A stretch of DNA of 64,000 nt, taken from positions 44,451,466 to 44,515,465 of the forward strand of contig JANAVB010005597.1 in the NCBI GenBank assembly GCA_029216955.1. The letters are read 5' to 3'. The notes under the pieces are model-generated. The model made no database searches. It was given only the letters and a program-made list of their open reading frames with translations, and had not been told where the DNA came from. Origin of the DNA: Iris pallida. Its lineage: Eukaryota > Streptophyta > Magnoliopsida > Asparagales > Iridaceae. The position numbers were made by a program, and so were the translations under genes. Positions 44,302-57,731 of the stretch are shown here, piece after piece (position 1 is the stretch's first letter; each line of letters begins with the position of its first letter).

Positions 44302-44966
44302 TGTTGGGTGGTCCCTCCTTAATTGGAGAGAGGATTTGGAGTTCCCAAGGTTCATTCACCTTGGAGAAAGTCTAAAGACTTTTGGAGTTCCCAAGGTTCA
44401 TTCACCTTGGAGAAAGTCTAAAGACTTGTGGAGTTCCCAAGGTTCATTCATCTTGCATGAATGAATCTTGGAGGAGAATGTTCATTCCCTTATGGCTATA
44501 TAAGGAGATGGTTTGGGAGATGTTTGGGTTAATCCTCCCTTGTAATCTTGGTGCTAGAAGTGTTGGTGCTCCTTGCTTACGGTGTTCTTCCGGGTGGTGC
44601 TTCCACCTCGGGTGCTTCTTCACCAAAGTGTCTTCCATACTTGTGTATGAGAGAGATCCTCTTGAGTGTATCCAAGAGAGAGTTTGTAACTCTGTAATCC
44701 CACTATTCTTAGTGGAAGAAGAAAGAAAAGAACTATTGTTGTCCGAGGACGTAGGCACATAGCCGAACCTCGTTAATTCTCTTGTCTTTTGTATGTTTGT
44801 TTTTCTTTTCTTTTCTCTAGCCTCCGTGTTAAGCGGATAAGCTAAACTTCAACTCATTGTAGCTCCCACGTTAAGCGGGTAAGCTAAACTTCAACTCATT
44901 GTAGCTCCTACTTTATGTGGGTAAGCTATCTCCATCCCAATTAGCGGTATCAGTGCATACCCAACA
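44302..44966 (+). repeat. Copia B 3' LTR
   Basis: The LTR runs from tgttgggtgg to catacccaaca and is colinear with the 5' LTR. Its TATA box is ctatataagg near 44496. A 126-codon ORF occurs in both LTRs only because the LTRs are copies. Confidence 0.95.
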
Positions 44967-44971
44967 CCTTC

Positions 44972-47900
44972 GTCCCGTCAATATAACCAAGACATCGCCC
45001 ATTCGTAATACCAGAGGCTGCTGCTCTGGTCGACTTCTACCGCATTGGCACCTACACGTCATCATCGACTTCTCCAGAGTAAGCAAATGTTTTTGACTCG
45101 TAATGGTTTTTCATAAAAAGAATAGCTATTTTTCTGGGAATTATTCGATGTGCTCTAACTGTTCGATGAAATGATAGGAAGTACCGAATGCTTGTTTTCT
45201 TTGATTATTTTTGTTTGTTCTTGTACAGCATTGGTGTCTTGTTTGTATCGCATCAGATTGGACATGTCATACAAGGTGCAAACGCTCCAAAATTGGTCAA
45301 GAATAGGTGTCGGGTCCTTGTGAGAAGTTTCGTGAACTTAAATCTGTTCTTTTTTCAATTGAAGTTGTTAGTTTCTTAGTTAGATTTGCTACATCTTTCA
45401 AGCCCATATTTTTAATGTTTACCCTCTGTGTTTAGATTTTATTTGATCAAGCTCAACTTCAGATTTTTTTAATAGACTTTTCCATGTCTTGTATCTTGCT
45501 GAAAGCTTCGGCATTTTCTTATCTCAAAGTTTTATTTTCTTCCTGCAATAAACATAGATGGATAGATGAATGAATGGATGAATAGATAGAGCTTTAGGCT
45601 TTGCCTAGCACCTCGTATGGCTGATAAAAGGGCAGATCTGAGCTTGCTTAGTGTCAGGTTAGCAAATTTCTCATAGACATGTACCGGTTGGTTTCTTTGT
45701 CTAACCCTGCTTCTAGATTTAGGTAGTTATGGTTGTGGTATCAATTTAAAGCAAGAGAAAACAAATTTGGTAGAGCTTATACAGTAATCCCATATGCCCT
45801 TTTCTGTTTCAAATAGGAACCGATCTAGCCCATAAAAGCAGTATTTCCAGCTCCAGTGATTGTAGCCATGTAGGTTATACAATTCTTCTGGCAAAATGTA
45901 CAACCTGCTATCCAAAGATAGACTTTCACTTTCAGGTATTACAAATGTTTCAATTTATGAAGACTATGTTAGAGATGGAACAACTTTACCACTAAAATTG
46001 TGGATAGGTTAATACTTAATATAGATACGTGGAAGGGAACATTTCTTCTATATCATTCTGGAATTAGGTTCCTGAATGCACCATATTGTATAGTATTTAA
46101 AAACACGAATAAAGGTTCAAATGTCAATCACCTGCAAAAGTGTAAAAATGAGAATAGATGGTGGAATGATCATCATGTGCGAACATGTGGTGGTACCACC
46201 TTGCATAGCACTTTGTATTGCTTAGGGTGCAAATGGGGTGAAGTGAAAATGTGAATTTAGAAAAGTCGACTTATTTTGAAGTGGTGAGTTTTTGAGATAG
46301 TTTGCTTGGTTACAAATTTTGTGTTCCGTGGAAATGTTCTATCACTTTAAATGTTTGGTAGAGTGCAAAAGTGTTAAACTGTACACTTACATTCTGTACA
46401 CTTACATCTCGCATGAAGGAAGGATGTGATATCGGAATTTTGAAGGAGACAAGACTTGCAGTGGCACATGTAAAGTGAAAATCCAAATTCAAAAAAGTGG
46501 TAGAAGTGCCACAATACTTTCACTTAACTTGCTTGCAATCAAACAAACCCTTAGTTGGCACGGATCCTAAAAGATGTGTATCAGAGTTGCTATTGAGTTT
46601 GGTTGGATCCTCGTAGTGCTAGTCGTGAACCCATAACTCGTGTCTCCAAGTCTTGAACCCAATCACCAGCTCCGGGTCTGATCTGGGTAAAATTGGGTCA
46701 GGTCCACGGCCAGGTCCAGATTCTCGGATCCAAATAATAGCCCTAATCTGTATATGGGTAACCAATCAAATGAATTTGTTTATATTTTTGTACCCTATCC
46801 AATAATCCACTGGGTTCAGTTAAGGATCCAAAAGATTCAGGTATAAACTGTTTCAGGCTGTCAGGCTACCCGTTGATATTGCCACCATAGACTAGGAAAG
46901 GCTTGACTTTTCGTAGTACTATTGATAAGTTCCAAAGATACTAGCTTTTACTGTTGGGATGTCGGTTATGTTGTACAGACACTCCTTGGGAGGAATATCT
47001 GCGCACGTATCTGAGTTCGACATGTATTGGGCCCTATTGGATATGGCTAACCAATGTCTGGGCTCCAAAAAGACTCAAAACATAGTTGAAAGTAATTTTG
47101 ACATATTTGTGATCATGCCAAACATAATTTAGAGATGATAAAGTAACATTTCTTTTGATGGATTTAAGTTCCTGTTTTACCTGCCAAACACCAAAACGTG
47201 CACTAGGTATAAGATAAAATATCTTACTCTCTTAAATTCCTTGTATATAGAGGTAGTAGAATAAAATAGAGGTAGTATATAGAGGTAATGGAGTGATACT
47301 CTTTGGAATCTAAATATATAGAGGTAGTAGAAAAAAATAGAGCTTGGAAATTGCAATTTACCTTACTACATACATGTAGCCTCATTAAGTGTACTGTTCC
47401 TTTGTTTTCTTTCATATGATCAACAATGGATGTTTTTTGTATTACAGGGTGCAGGGATTATGAATGTTGGACGGAATAGATTATTGCTGTAGTCAGAGTA
47501 ATATGTCCTGTGAAGTAACTGAGTTTGTCATTCGCTGATATTTGGTGTTTATGCTAAAAAGCGCACTCCAAAATTCATGTTGTGTTGTGTCTGATGCACG
47601 TATCAGACATGCCACGAACACTCCAAAATACACTAAGACACGAACATAGCTGTCGAATCCGTGTTAGACATGTATTCGACGTGCCATTAACAGTGTGCTA
47701 CTTCTCAGGTAACTATTGCAGCCATCCTGTAGATGTGCATTGGAGAAAGAGAGATTATGACGGAGAAATATGGATAACCATGGATCTGATCCTTGTTTGT
47801 TCCTGCTCCTTGTCCTCATGTCCAAGTAAAATCCCTAATATGTATAGGGATAACCAGGAAAATGAATTTATTTCTGCTTCCTATACCCAGCTCGATAATC

Positions 47901-49048
47901 CTTTGGCTTCAATTTAAGGATCCAAAGTTTCAGGCTGTCGGGTAAATATCAGGAAAGTACCCTCCCCTGATGTTTGCGTGCTTATTAAGTTTCCTTAATC
48001 ATTTTTATTTTTAAAATAAATGGTCATCTGATAACACAATTTCCTGGAACATCTCCGATGTTGGGTGCTGGGAAGATCGGTGTACACGAAAATTAACCTT
48101 CATAATGATGCACCTATGAACTACTTTCTTCATCTCTTTCAGTTTTTGATATCATTATTAATGCCATACCAAGTCTTCACTTAACTCTAATGTCGTGAAA
48201 GCTCCACCATGGCATGGTGTTCTAGTTCCTTTTTCCAAAATTTGAATTTTGCACTCTACGTGTCTGAGGATATTCTTAGATAATGTTGTAAGTGAGCTTG
48301 TTCCCTTTGGATGTACAAAAGAGGCGATGATGATTTTAATAAAAATATGCCCATGGTTTTAGACTTGGTCTGATATTCTCAGATCAGTTTGTAGCCCTAA
48401 TTCAGACTTCTCGAGCTTGACGAGGCAACTTTGGATGGCTGCCTGTTGCAGCCATTTGTCTTGAAAGAGAGAGAAAGAGAATATATTTTATATTGCTTTT
48501 GCCTTCGGTACCATATATGATAGAAGGGAAAACCTGAGCCACTTTGTACATCTATTAATTTTCTTTTGCCTTAGCTTTCTCGTACCTTTTCTATCTCTTG
48601 CAGAATATCAGGATATATCACATTATCACAAATCCACGTTAACGAAACCAATGGATTCTAGCTAGGACGAACTTTGACTAGAAGCTTTGGCAACTTGGCA
48701 TTTTTTCCTACTACTAGCATACTAATGTATATGCAACTTGGTATAGTGTTTATAACATTTGGTATAGTGTTTTATGCTTGTTTCGAATTGTTTGGCGATG
48801 GCGACAACGGCTTCTTCAATGCTAATTAACATGTGATATTCTGTTCATGCATTATGTAAACAGCAAAGTGCCAATCTATTTTACCCTAAGTGTGGAAGGA
48901 GGCCAAGAATGTTTATATTACTTGGGATCGTATTGCTGCTATATATACCAAGAAGCTCCTTCATAGACATGGTAAGAATGCCATCATGGGTAAGAGCTAG
49001 GATTCTCTCACATCTTTGTCCTTGACTGCATGCATTTTAGTATATAAT
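44972..49048. other. 4 kb without a recognised gene
   Basis: This is AT-rich DNA. Two short segments look exon-like: about 45000-45075, open and followed by gtaagc, and about 45228-45310, preceded by cttgtacag. They could belong to a gene or a CACTA cargo split by Copia B, but I cannot name them. A diverged direct repeat of about 110 bp occurs at 46740-46870 and 47830-47945, sharing aaggatccaaa and tttcaggctgtc. Near 47240-47340, tagaggtagta words recur. Confidence 0.4.
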
Positions 49049-49797
49049 TTGATTATAAAAGGAATCTATGTCCCGATACATCGGGTTGATGATGTCCCCT
49101 TAAGGAGCTCATAAGGATTGTCATGTAAATCCTGCAAGTGAATTATATCCGACATGACAAATAAAGTTGAGTGGTACTACTTAAGGACAAAAGACGTCGA
49201 TCAATATAGTTGTCAGTAACTTAATCTGATCGACGGACATTCGTTATCTTAACATAGGGAGCCAAACGAGCATATAATATAAGGAGCCCACAATTATAAT
49301 TTGGGATTAGGAAGGTAGTGCAACAATAGCTCATTAGTGGACCGAGCTATTATTAATGGGCCTAAATTGTGTGTTCGGGCTGAACACATGACACCCAAAT
49401 ATGTTAGGAGACCTAACCCTAATTTTTTCTCATGGTCCCTGTCGTAGCCTTGTATATATCCTCTATTCTCTGGCCGCCAAATGATCATAAGAACTAAGAA
49501 GCTTTCTCTAAATTCGTGATCCACGTAAGGAGAGAAAAAAGGTACTGCCAAGGAGAAGAAAAGGTTGGAAGATCGTCGCCTATACAACGTCCAACCCGAG
49601 GAAGGAATACGTGCAGAAGATCTCGGGGTCGTGACTGCTTGAGATTACTAGGAACTGTTGTCTTCTTCCCACCGCAGGTATAATTCGTGAACCCTAATTT
49701 ATGTCTATGAAGGCTTAGAACACGTTTATATCTGTTTAACTTTCTATCAATCAATACACACATCAAACTAGGGTCCTGAGAATCTCCAGTTCCATCA
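49049..49797 (+). repeat. Copia E 5' LTR, 5'-truncated
   Basis: Homology to the 3' LTR starts at ttgattataaaagg. The part matching 57732-58246 is missing, through deletion or rearrangement. The LTR ends agttccatca, directly followed by attggtatcagagcc (primer site, 49798-49812). Confidence 0.82.
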
Positions 49798-50527
49798 ATT
49801 GGTATCAGAGCCATTTTGGATCTGCGTATTGATTGATACGTCCATGTTGTCCAATAAAACTTGTACTGTGTAATAGTCGGTAGATGTAAATCTGTTCTAA
49901 CTCGATTTTGCAGGTATCTTAGATCCAACTATTATGGTCAAATGCATGTTTTTGTTTGTGTTGTTTTAAACCACGGATATATCGTGGATGTTGTTGTTAT
50001 TCTGGATGTAATTAAAATCACGAGGGTTGATCGTGCTTATTATTTTAATTTTTCAATCTAGATTATATGTGAACTCCTTCGGGAGGCATAGTAGTTTTAA
50101 TTATTTTTGACCAATCGAACCCCGAATAGATCTGCGCAGCGCCAGATTTTGGATTCGAATAGTTGAGGACGGAGCAGGAAAGATAACCATAATAGTTGAA
50201 TATTTTTCTGTTGTTTGTTGTCATTTTGATTTTTCTGATTATGTATGTTTATTATTATGTTGATATTTTTTTTTGAAAAACTAAGCCTACATTAATAATG
50301 GATAACATGAACATAATATCAACTAGTAGAAAAACCCTCATCGTTAAATAACTAAGTGGGAGAGAAAATTTATTTAGCATAAATCATATGGTCTCTATTA
50401 CTGGTTTGTAGGTGATGTAATTATACTTGCGTGTTGGCTTTAGTACTTTTCTCCATATCGGATGAATATAATTATGGATCACCAGTACAAACTTCCTTAG
50501 AAATAATTGTAGAAAGTTACCTAATAT
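49798..50527 (+). other. Copia E leader, left part, with primer site
   Basis: After attggtatcagagcc comes about 730 bp of AT-rich, non-coding leader, up to the target duplication gtgta (50528-50532) of the inserted Gypsy LTR. No gene is seen. Confidence 0.7.
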
Positions 50528-50532
50528 GTGTA

Positions 50533-53341
50533 TGTAATGCCTGTTGTTCGTATTACGTATTTTGGAATACGTGTACGTATTTTCTTGTATTGTTCCTTGT
50601 TTAGTTTTCTTGGCTTGGTTTAACTCTCGGTTTGGGTTGGTTTGGTTTGGCCGGCTGGTTGCTTGGTCCATCATGGACCAAGGTGAACCCCCTACCTACA
50701 ACCAACCCATGATATTTATTTCCCCACCAACCTTCTCTCTCCTCCATAACTCTCATTTATTTCTTCTTCTTCTTCTTCTTCCTTCCTCCCCACAACTCTC
50801 CAACCCTTAGGCAAGTACAACTTGCTTCCACAAGAGAACTCATTTTTATGGTTCCATTAGCTTCTTCTCATGATTCTAAGACACATTAGAACTTGTCATT
50901 TTTCATTTTGAGGCTTTGATTCTTGTAGATCTATAATTTAGTATTTTTGGATTTTGGTAGTTTTGATCTATCAAACTCCTTTGTTTTCAAGTTTTTATGG
51001 TTCCATGTTGTAGATAATTTAATTCTACCCAATTTTGACCTTTGGAAAGTTAGATTCGGACTTGTTTTGACCAAGTTATGAGCATTTGGAGTTTTGGGTT
51101 CCATCCATGGAGTTCTTGCAGTTCTTGTTGTTCTTGCCCTTTGGAGAAGGCAGTGAGCAGTGTGCTAGCTTTTTAGCTTACGCCGCTGACTTGTGTATGC
51201 TGCTCTTTAGCAAGCGTACGCTGCTTGTGTACGCTGCTCTTTAGCAAGCGTACGCTGCTTTTCGTACGCTGCTCTTTAGCGAGCGTACGCTGCTTTTCGT
51301 ACGCTGCTCTTTAGCGAGCGTACGCTGCTTTTCGTACGCTGCTCTTTAGCGTGCGTACGCTAGCCTTGATACGCTGCCTATTGGCAGCGTGTCTTTTTCG
51401 TACGCTAGCTCGAGCGTACGCTAGCTTGAGCGTACGCTAGCTTGAGCGTACGCTGACCTGTAGCTCGAGCGTGCCCTTGTGTACGCTGACCCTTGCGTAC
51501 GCTTCCCATTGGAAGTGTATGGACCCTTTGGTACGCCAGCTTGAGCGTACGCGTGCCTTGGTACGCTAGCTTAAGCGAGCAAGGCGTACGCTGGCTTTGA
51601 GCGTACGCTGGCTTGAGCGTACGCTTGCCTATCTTGTCACCCTGGTTCAACTCGAGAGCTTTGTGACCCCCATACGCTGCCTTTTGGGAGCGTATGCTTA
51701 CCTGAGCGTATGCTTACCTGAGCGTATGGCCTTTGGCAGACTTGATCTTATATTAGCTTGTCAGTTTATTTTATTTTCCTTATCCTGGATCTTCTATAGC
51801 CCTGTATATTGATATTTTATTAGATATTTAACGTCCATTTTATATCCTTACGCCTTTTGTCATGAACTTGGTAATCATGGATTTGTTTAATATGTTTGGA
51901 AATGATACCTGAGCCTGACACGATAGTGACCCGTAGTGGTGCACTCTTGACATAATGACCTGACATGACCTGATAGTGGCCCGTCGTGGCGCACTCCTGA
52001 CAAGTATACTTGACATGATAAACCTGACATGTTATATCTTGATAAGCTGTTGCGACGGCTACGTACCTGACATGGCATGACCTGTATGAATAACATGGAC
52101 ACCGTGGGCGATTGTGCTTGTACAAATATTCCAGTCCTGTCTTGCATCATGTCTAGGACAGGGACTCCTGAGTACCACGGTCAGGAGTACCTACTAAAAT
52201 GGACTAAGGTTAACAACTAGATTAATACATTAGTCATGAAGAGATTTTCCAGCTACAGGCAATTCCGTTTCCTGGACGATGTACCCACCTGAATTCAACC
52301 CAAATCTCTCGACCTGGGTGACCTGGATGGTCTGCAGGGCCTGTGGCTGTGGAATAATCTCGCTGCATCTTGTTAGTAACTAGGACTGTGATAACCCTAG
52401 TTAGTTAAAGTATCAAGCCGTAGGTCTTGCTTGGCCGTGAAATGATTGGATGGAGTCTAGCAAGTCTAGTCTTGCCCTGATCTTGTTCCAGACTGTTACA
52501 TGACCAGCATGCTTGTATTTATTTTCTCGATAAATGGTGAGAAACCAAGCTCCGTTCAGACGTAGGGTTACAACCCCGGTCCTTGTTTGGTTTACGGGTT
52601 GTAACCTAGCTATCTGAATAGTTCCATGGTTATCTCGTCGTATATCATCCTGGCATGTTTTTCTTATTTCCAGTTTTTACCAGTTATTTATATTTCCTGT
52701 CTTTTATTATATTATTTATATTCCTGTGCTGATTGCTGGTTTTAGTTCTTAAGTGAAGCTCCTTTGTGGCACTTGCTCTTTTCTGGGGTCTGACCCAGCT
52801 GGTTTTGTGTGGCCAGATTTTGGAGCAGCTCCAGAGGATCTACCGATCTTCCAGCCAGATGGTGGCCACTAGACGGAACCCTGGCAACGAGTGGGTTTAT
52901 TTTTGGCTCTCCCACTCTATTGTAAAAATATTCTTTTGAGGCGTTTAGCCGACGAGCACCTGTTTAGCTCGATTGTACTTTTATTTACTGTCTGCCTACG
53001 GGCTGTAACATGATTGACAAATCCTAGGGTTGATCATGTATGACTAGACTCTTGCTAGTCCTAACATTTTGTAACGACTAGCTTCATGATCAGCTGAATA
53101 TGTAATATTTGGGACGCCTTATTATTGTATATTTAACGATCATACATCTTGTGACTCTTACTTACTTGCTTATGATTGAGACACTAGGCTTGTTCATGAC
53201 CTTAAGAGACTGTTGGCTTGTAGATAAACTCTCATGTATCCTAGACAGCCGTGACCGTATAGCGAGATGGAATCCATTTCAATATACGTAGCTGGCTATG
53301 TCTGTCCCCGCTCTCCAGTATTCTGGTTCTGGGGCGTGACA
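50533..53341 (+). repeat. Gypsy solo LTR, TSD gtgta
   Basis: The 2809-bp LTR runs from tgtaatgcct to ctggggcgtgaca, flanked by gtgta at 50528-50532 and 53342-53346. It belongs to the same family group as the LTRs at 4550-5257 and 5493-25860. Shared blocks are ggttccatgttgtaga, ctacccaattttgacct and the gtggggtt/tggccagat segment. No internal region remains. It contains a GTACGC-rich minisatellite. The flanking Copia E leader reads continuously across one copy of gtgta. Confidence 0.92.
51171..51735 (+). repeat. palindromic GCGTACGC minisatellite in the solo LTR
   Basis: An array of units about 36 bp long (gtacgctgctctttagcg type) passes into 16-bp units (gtacgctagcttgagc). The eight-base palindrome gcgtacgc occurs at least 13 times, often within agcgtacgct. 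It starts about 640 bp into the LTR, the same place where the related Gypsy LTRs carry an unrelated 97-bp array. Confidence 0.88.
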
Positions 53342-53346
53342 GTGTA

Positions 53347-53716
53347 CGGTTCTTCATCTGAAGGAACTCATTACAAGGTAATGGACTTAGTATTAAGTAA
53401 TGGTATACACTTAGATAGAAATAATAGTATCCTTCTCATCGGAGTCACTGCTATTATTTGTATGACCAGAGCAAAACCAACGGATTAATTTTATTTGTCA
53501 TGAAGTTATGTTGACATGATAGTAAAATTAATAGGAAGTAACTACTTGAACAAAGTTGAATTTGTATACGTCCACACTATCGTGACATGCTAAATTCATG
53601 ATGTTCAAAGTGTTAGTAAATTTTTTATTATTGTTTTGAGGAAATCAATATTTAATTAATTTAAAAGATTTTTTTCCTACATAATTTTTATTTATGTGAT
53701 TCTCAGGATTTCAAAA
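53347..53716 (+). other. Copia E leader, right part
   Basis: This AT-rich leader lies between the solo LTR and the gag ATG at 53717. No coding signal is seen. Confidence 0.6.
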
Positions 53717-56700
53717 ATGGGTTCTTTCAGTCCACTTATGATGATTCTTAAAGAAAACAAGCTTACTAGATCTAATTATATCGACTGGAAACGTAATTTG
53801 GACATTGTCCTGATTGCTGAGAAGTACAAATATGTACTTGTTGAGGAATGCCTACCTAAGACTGATGCTAACTCTAATGAGGAGGTTAAAGAGACTTATT
53901 AGAAGTGAAAAAAGGCAGATGAGATGGCGCGGTGTTACATTCTGGCATCTATGTCAAATGAACTGCAACATCAGCATCAGGCCATGGCCACAGCTTATGA
54001 CATGATGTATAACCTCAAGGAACTCTTCGGACATCAGAGTAGAGCATCTAGGCAGTTTGCTACGAAGTGTTTGATGAATACAAAAATGGCTGAGGGTACA
54101 CCAGTAAGGGATCGTGTTCTCAAGATGATGGATCATCTGAATGAGATGGAGATCCTTGGAGCTGAAATCGATGGAGAATCCCAGATCGATATCATTCTCG
54201 AGACTCTGCCTAAAAGTTTTGACAATTTTTGCCTTAATTACTACATGAACAAAAGGTTGTATAGTTTGGCAGAACTTGCAAAAGAGTTACAGGATGCTGA
54301 ATCTCTCTTTAGGCAGAGTGGTCATATTTTTGTTTCTGAAAAGGCTTCTACTTCTAATCCAAAAGGCGGTAAGAAGAAGAATAACATTCAGAAACAGGCA
54401 AACTCAGCAAAGAAGGGCATGGTACCTCAAGGCGCTATGAAAAAGTCGAAAGGCAAATATTTTAAGTACAAAGGGTCAGGACATTGGAAGACTGACTGTC
54501 CACTTCTCAAATAAGGTAACAAAGAAGGTATATCTCATTTACTAGTAGTTGAAACATGTTTAGCGGTGTTATCTAACGGTACCTGGTGTGTAGATATAGG
54601 AGCCACTAATCATGTCTGCAATACATTGTAGGGGTTCCATGAAACCAGGCGACTCAATGATGGAGAGATATGCTTGTCCATGGGTGACGCTACAAAAGTA
54701 GCGGTCGTTGCATTAGGAGATGTTACTTTATCTTTTGGTAGAAATAAGTCTTTGACATTGAGAGATTGTCTGTATGCACCTTCACTTAGAAGAAATTTAA
54801 TTTCTGTTTCTATTTTAGTTAAGGATGGATATTCAGTTTATTTTAATGACAATACTTTTATTAGAAAGAATAAATATTTTATCTGTTCTGGTGCATTAGT
54901 TGATAATCTGTATGTCATTAATCCTATTTCGCCCACAATGCAACTTATAAAAATGAATAATATGTCATCTAACTTAAATAAGAGAAAGGAACCTTCTTAT
55001 ATGAACCAAATATATCTTTGGCACTTGCGATTGGACATATTAACCTAAGAAAGATTCAAAGACTTGTTGAAGATGGACCTTTGAGTTCATTGGAAGTGGA
55101 GGCACTACCAGTCTGTGAATCCTGCTTGAAAGGTAAAATGACCAAAAAGGCCTCTACGACAAAGGGGTATAGGGCCAAAGATGTGTTAGAATTGGTTCAT
55201 TCTGATTTGTGTGGACCCATGACTATCCAAGCTAGAGGTGGCTTTGAATGTTTTGTCATATTTATTGACGATTATTCAAGGTATGGATGCATTTATTTGA
55301 TGCGTCGTAAGTCTGAGTGCTTTGAAAAATTCAAAGAGTACAAGGCTGAAACGGAAAAAACGTCATAAAAAATGTATTAAGTCATTATGATCAGATCGTG
55401 GTGGCGAGTACCTCTTTGGAGAGTTTAGGAATTATTTATCAGAGGCTGGGATTACATTCCAATTGACTGTACCTGAAACGTCCAGCAGAATGGTGTAGCC
55501 GAAAGAAGAAATAGAACTCTTATGGATATGGTTAGGTCAATGATGAGTTATTCAGATTTACCATATTTGTTTTGGGGATATGCCTTAGAGACTACAGCTT
55601 ATATTCTGAACTTGGTTCCTTCTAAGTCAGTACCTCTTACTCCCACAGAGCTGTGGATTAGGCGTAAGCCTAATCTGAAACATGTTCAAATTTGGGATAG
55701 TCCAGCGCATGTGCTGAATGAGAAAGCAGATAAGTTAGAATCTCATACAGAAGTACACTTGTTTGTAGGCTATTCAAGAGGAACGAAATGAGGTTTATTT
55801 TATAGTCCCAAGGATCATAAGGTCATTTACCAATGTCCGATTCTTAGAGGAAGACTATGTGATGAACCATAAACCCACAAGTATAGTTGTTTTAGAAGAA
55901 CTGAGAGGTAAGACACCAAGTACTTCAATACCAACAGTACAAGAGGATAAACCATAAATAACTGCACAATGTGTCACAAATGTTACACCACAACCGATAG
56001 TGTCTCGTCGTAGTGGGAGGGTTGTGATACAACCTGATAGATATATGTTCTTGGGAGAGTCGTCAGACTTCGTCCCTGAAAAACAAGAATATGATTCATG
56101 TACCTACAATGAAGCACTCCAAGATAAAGATACAGAGTCTTGACAAAAAGCAATGATATCTGAAATAGAATCTATGGATTCCTATCAGGTCTGGGAGCTT
56201 GTAGAACCACCAGTTCGTGTAAAAACTATTGGATGCAAGTGGGTCTATAAGAGAAAAAGAGGATCAGACGGTAAGGTTGAAACCTTTAAAGCTCGGCTTA
56301 TTGCAAAAGGTTTTACTCAAAGAGAGGGTATCGATTATGAGGAAACCTTTTCTCCAATAGCCATGCTTAAGTCTATCCGAATTCTTTTATCTATTGCAGC
56401 TCATCTCGATTATGAGATTTGGCAAATGGATGTCAAGACAGCTTTCCTTAATGGAAGTCTTGAGGAAGACATCTATATGAAGCAACTAGACGGGTTCATT
56501 GTAAAGGACCAAGAGAATCTTGTTTGTAAGCTCAAGAAGTCCATTTATGGACTTAAGCAAGCTTCCAGATCTTGGAACATATGTTTTGATCAGGTGATAA
56601 AATCCTATGGATTTGATCAATGTCAAGATGAATCATGTGTATACAGAAAGTGTGACGAAAATATGGTGGTATTCCTAGTACTTCACGTAGATGACATCTT

Positions 56701-57669
56701 GCTCATTGGAAACAATGTGAAGGTATTATCTGATGTAAGGGTATGTTTATCCAAACAGTTTGATATGAAGGACTTGGGAGAAGTAGGTCACATCCTTGGA
56801 ATCAAAGTTCTACGAGATCGCAAGAAAAGGATGTTGGGCTTGTCCCAAGCTTCCTATGTCGATACTGTACTAACTCGTTTTAGCATGCAAAATTCTAAGA
56901 AAGGTTTCTTACCTTTTAAGCATAGAATTACTCTATCAAAGGAGCAGTGTCCGAGGACACCTAAAGAGATAGAGAACATGAAAGTAGTTCCTTATACTTC
57001 AGCAGTAGTAAGCTTAATATATGCAATGCTATGTACGAGACCAGACATCTGCTTTGCCGTTGGCATGGTCAGCAGATATCAGTCTAACCCAGGACAAGAG
57101 CACTGGACTGTCGTAAAGCATATTTTGAAGTACCTGAAAAGGACTAAAGAGTATATGCTAGTTTACCAGATAGATAATTTAGTTTCCTTGGGGTATACAA
57201 CTCAGATTGTCAGTCAGATAGGGATTCTAGAAAATCTACCTCAGATTATGTATTTACTTTAGGAGGTAGAGCCATTGTATGGAGGAGTATCAAACAAAAA
57301 TGTATTGCTGATTCCACCATAGAAGCTGAGTATGTGGCAGCCTCTGAGGCAGCCAAAGAAGCAGTTTGGCTCAGAAACTTCCTGTTGGACTTGGATGTGG
57401 TACCTAGTTTGCCTACGGATATTACACTTTATTATGATAATAGTGGTGCAGTTGCAAACTCGAAGGAACCACGAGCCCATAAGACAGGTAAACACATTGA
57501 GCGCAAGTATCACCTGATACGAGTTTTCGTAAAGAAAGGAAAGGTTGCTGTGATCAAGATAGCATCAGCCGACAACCTAGTTGATCCCTTTACAAAGAGC
57601 TTATCGGCTAAGGCTTTTGATAGTCATGTTGAGGGAATGAGAGTCAGATGTGTAGCAGCTTGGCTTTAA
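53717..57669 (+). pseudogene. gag-pol: Copia E gag-pol, multiply broken
   Basis: Gag starts MGSFSPLMM at 53717, and stops at 53900-53908 follow. The gag domain resumes with ADEMARCYILASMS and ends in a degenerate knuckle (YFKYKGSGHWKTDC, first Cys replaced). TAA 54512-54514 and a further stop near 54629 precede the protease remnant. A frameshift lies near 55030. The integrase shows SDLCGPM and FIDDYSRY, then stops near 55366. The RT segment 56153-57262 is the longest open part: MDVKTAFLNG, YGLKQA, HVDDILLIG (His where Tyr is usual), SAVVSLIYAM. A shift near 57190 precedes RNase H (57334-57669). It is non-functional. Confidence 0.9.
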
Positions 57670-57731
57670 GTATAAGTAGGAGATTTGTAACAGTATACAG
57701 AAAAGCAATGCTTTGAGTATAAGTGGGAGAT

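Larger units (their letters stand above)
39571..44966 (+). mobile_element. Copia B, complete Tork/TNT1-like element, TSD ccttc
   Basis: The 5396-bp element has two 665-bp LTRs, a primer site and a single gag-pol frame. The sequence ccttc is duplicated exactly at 39566-39570 and 44967-44971. The LTRs differ at about ten positions by eye (near 1.5%), so it is a recent insertion. Apart from one stop in gag, the coding region is open. It is the most nearly intact autonomous element in the window. Confidence 0.96.
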
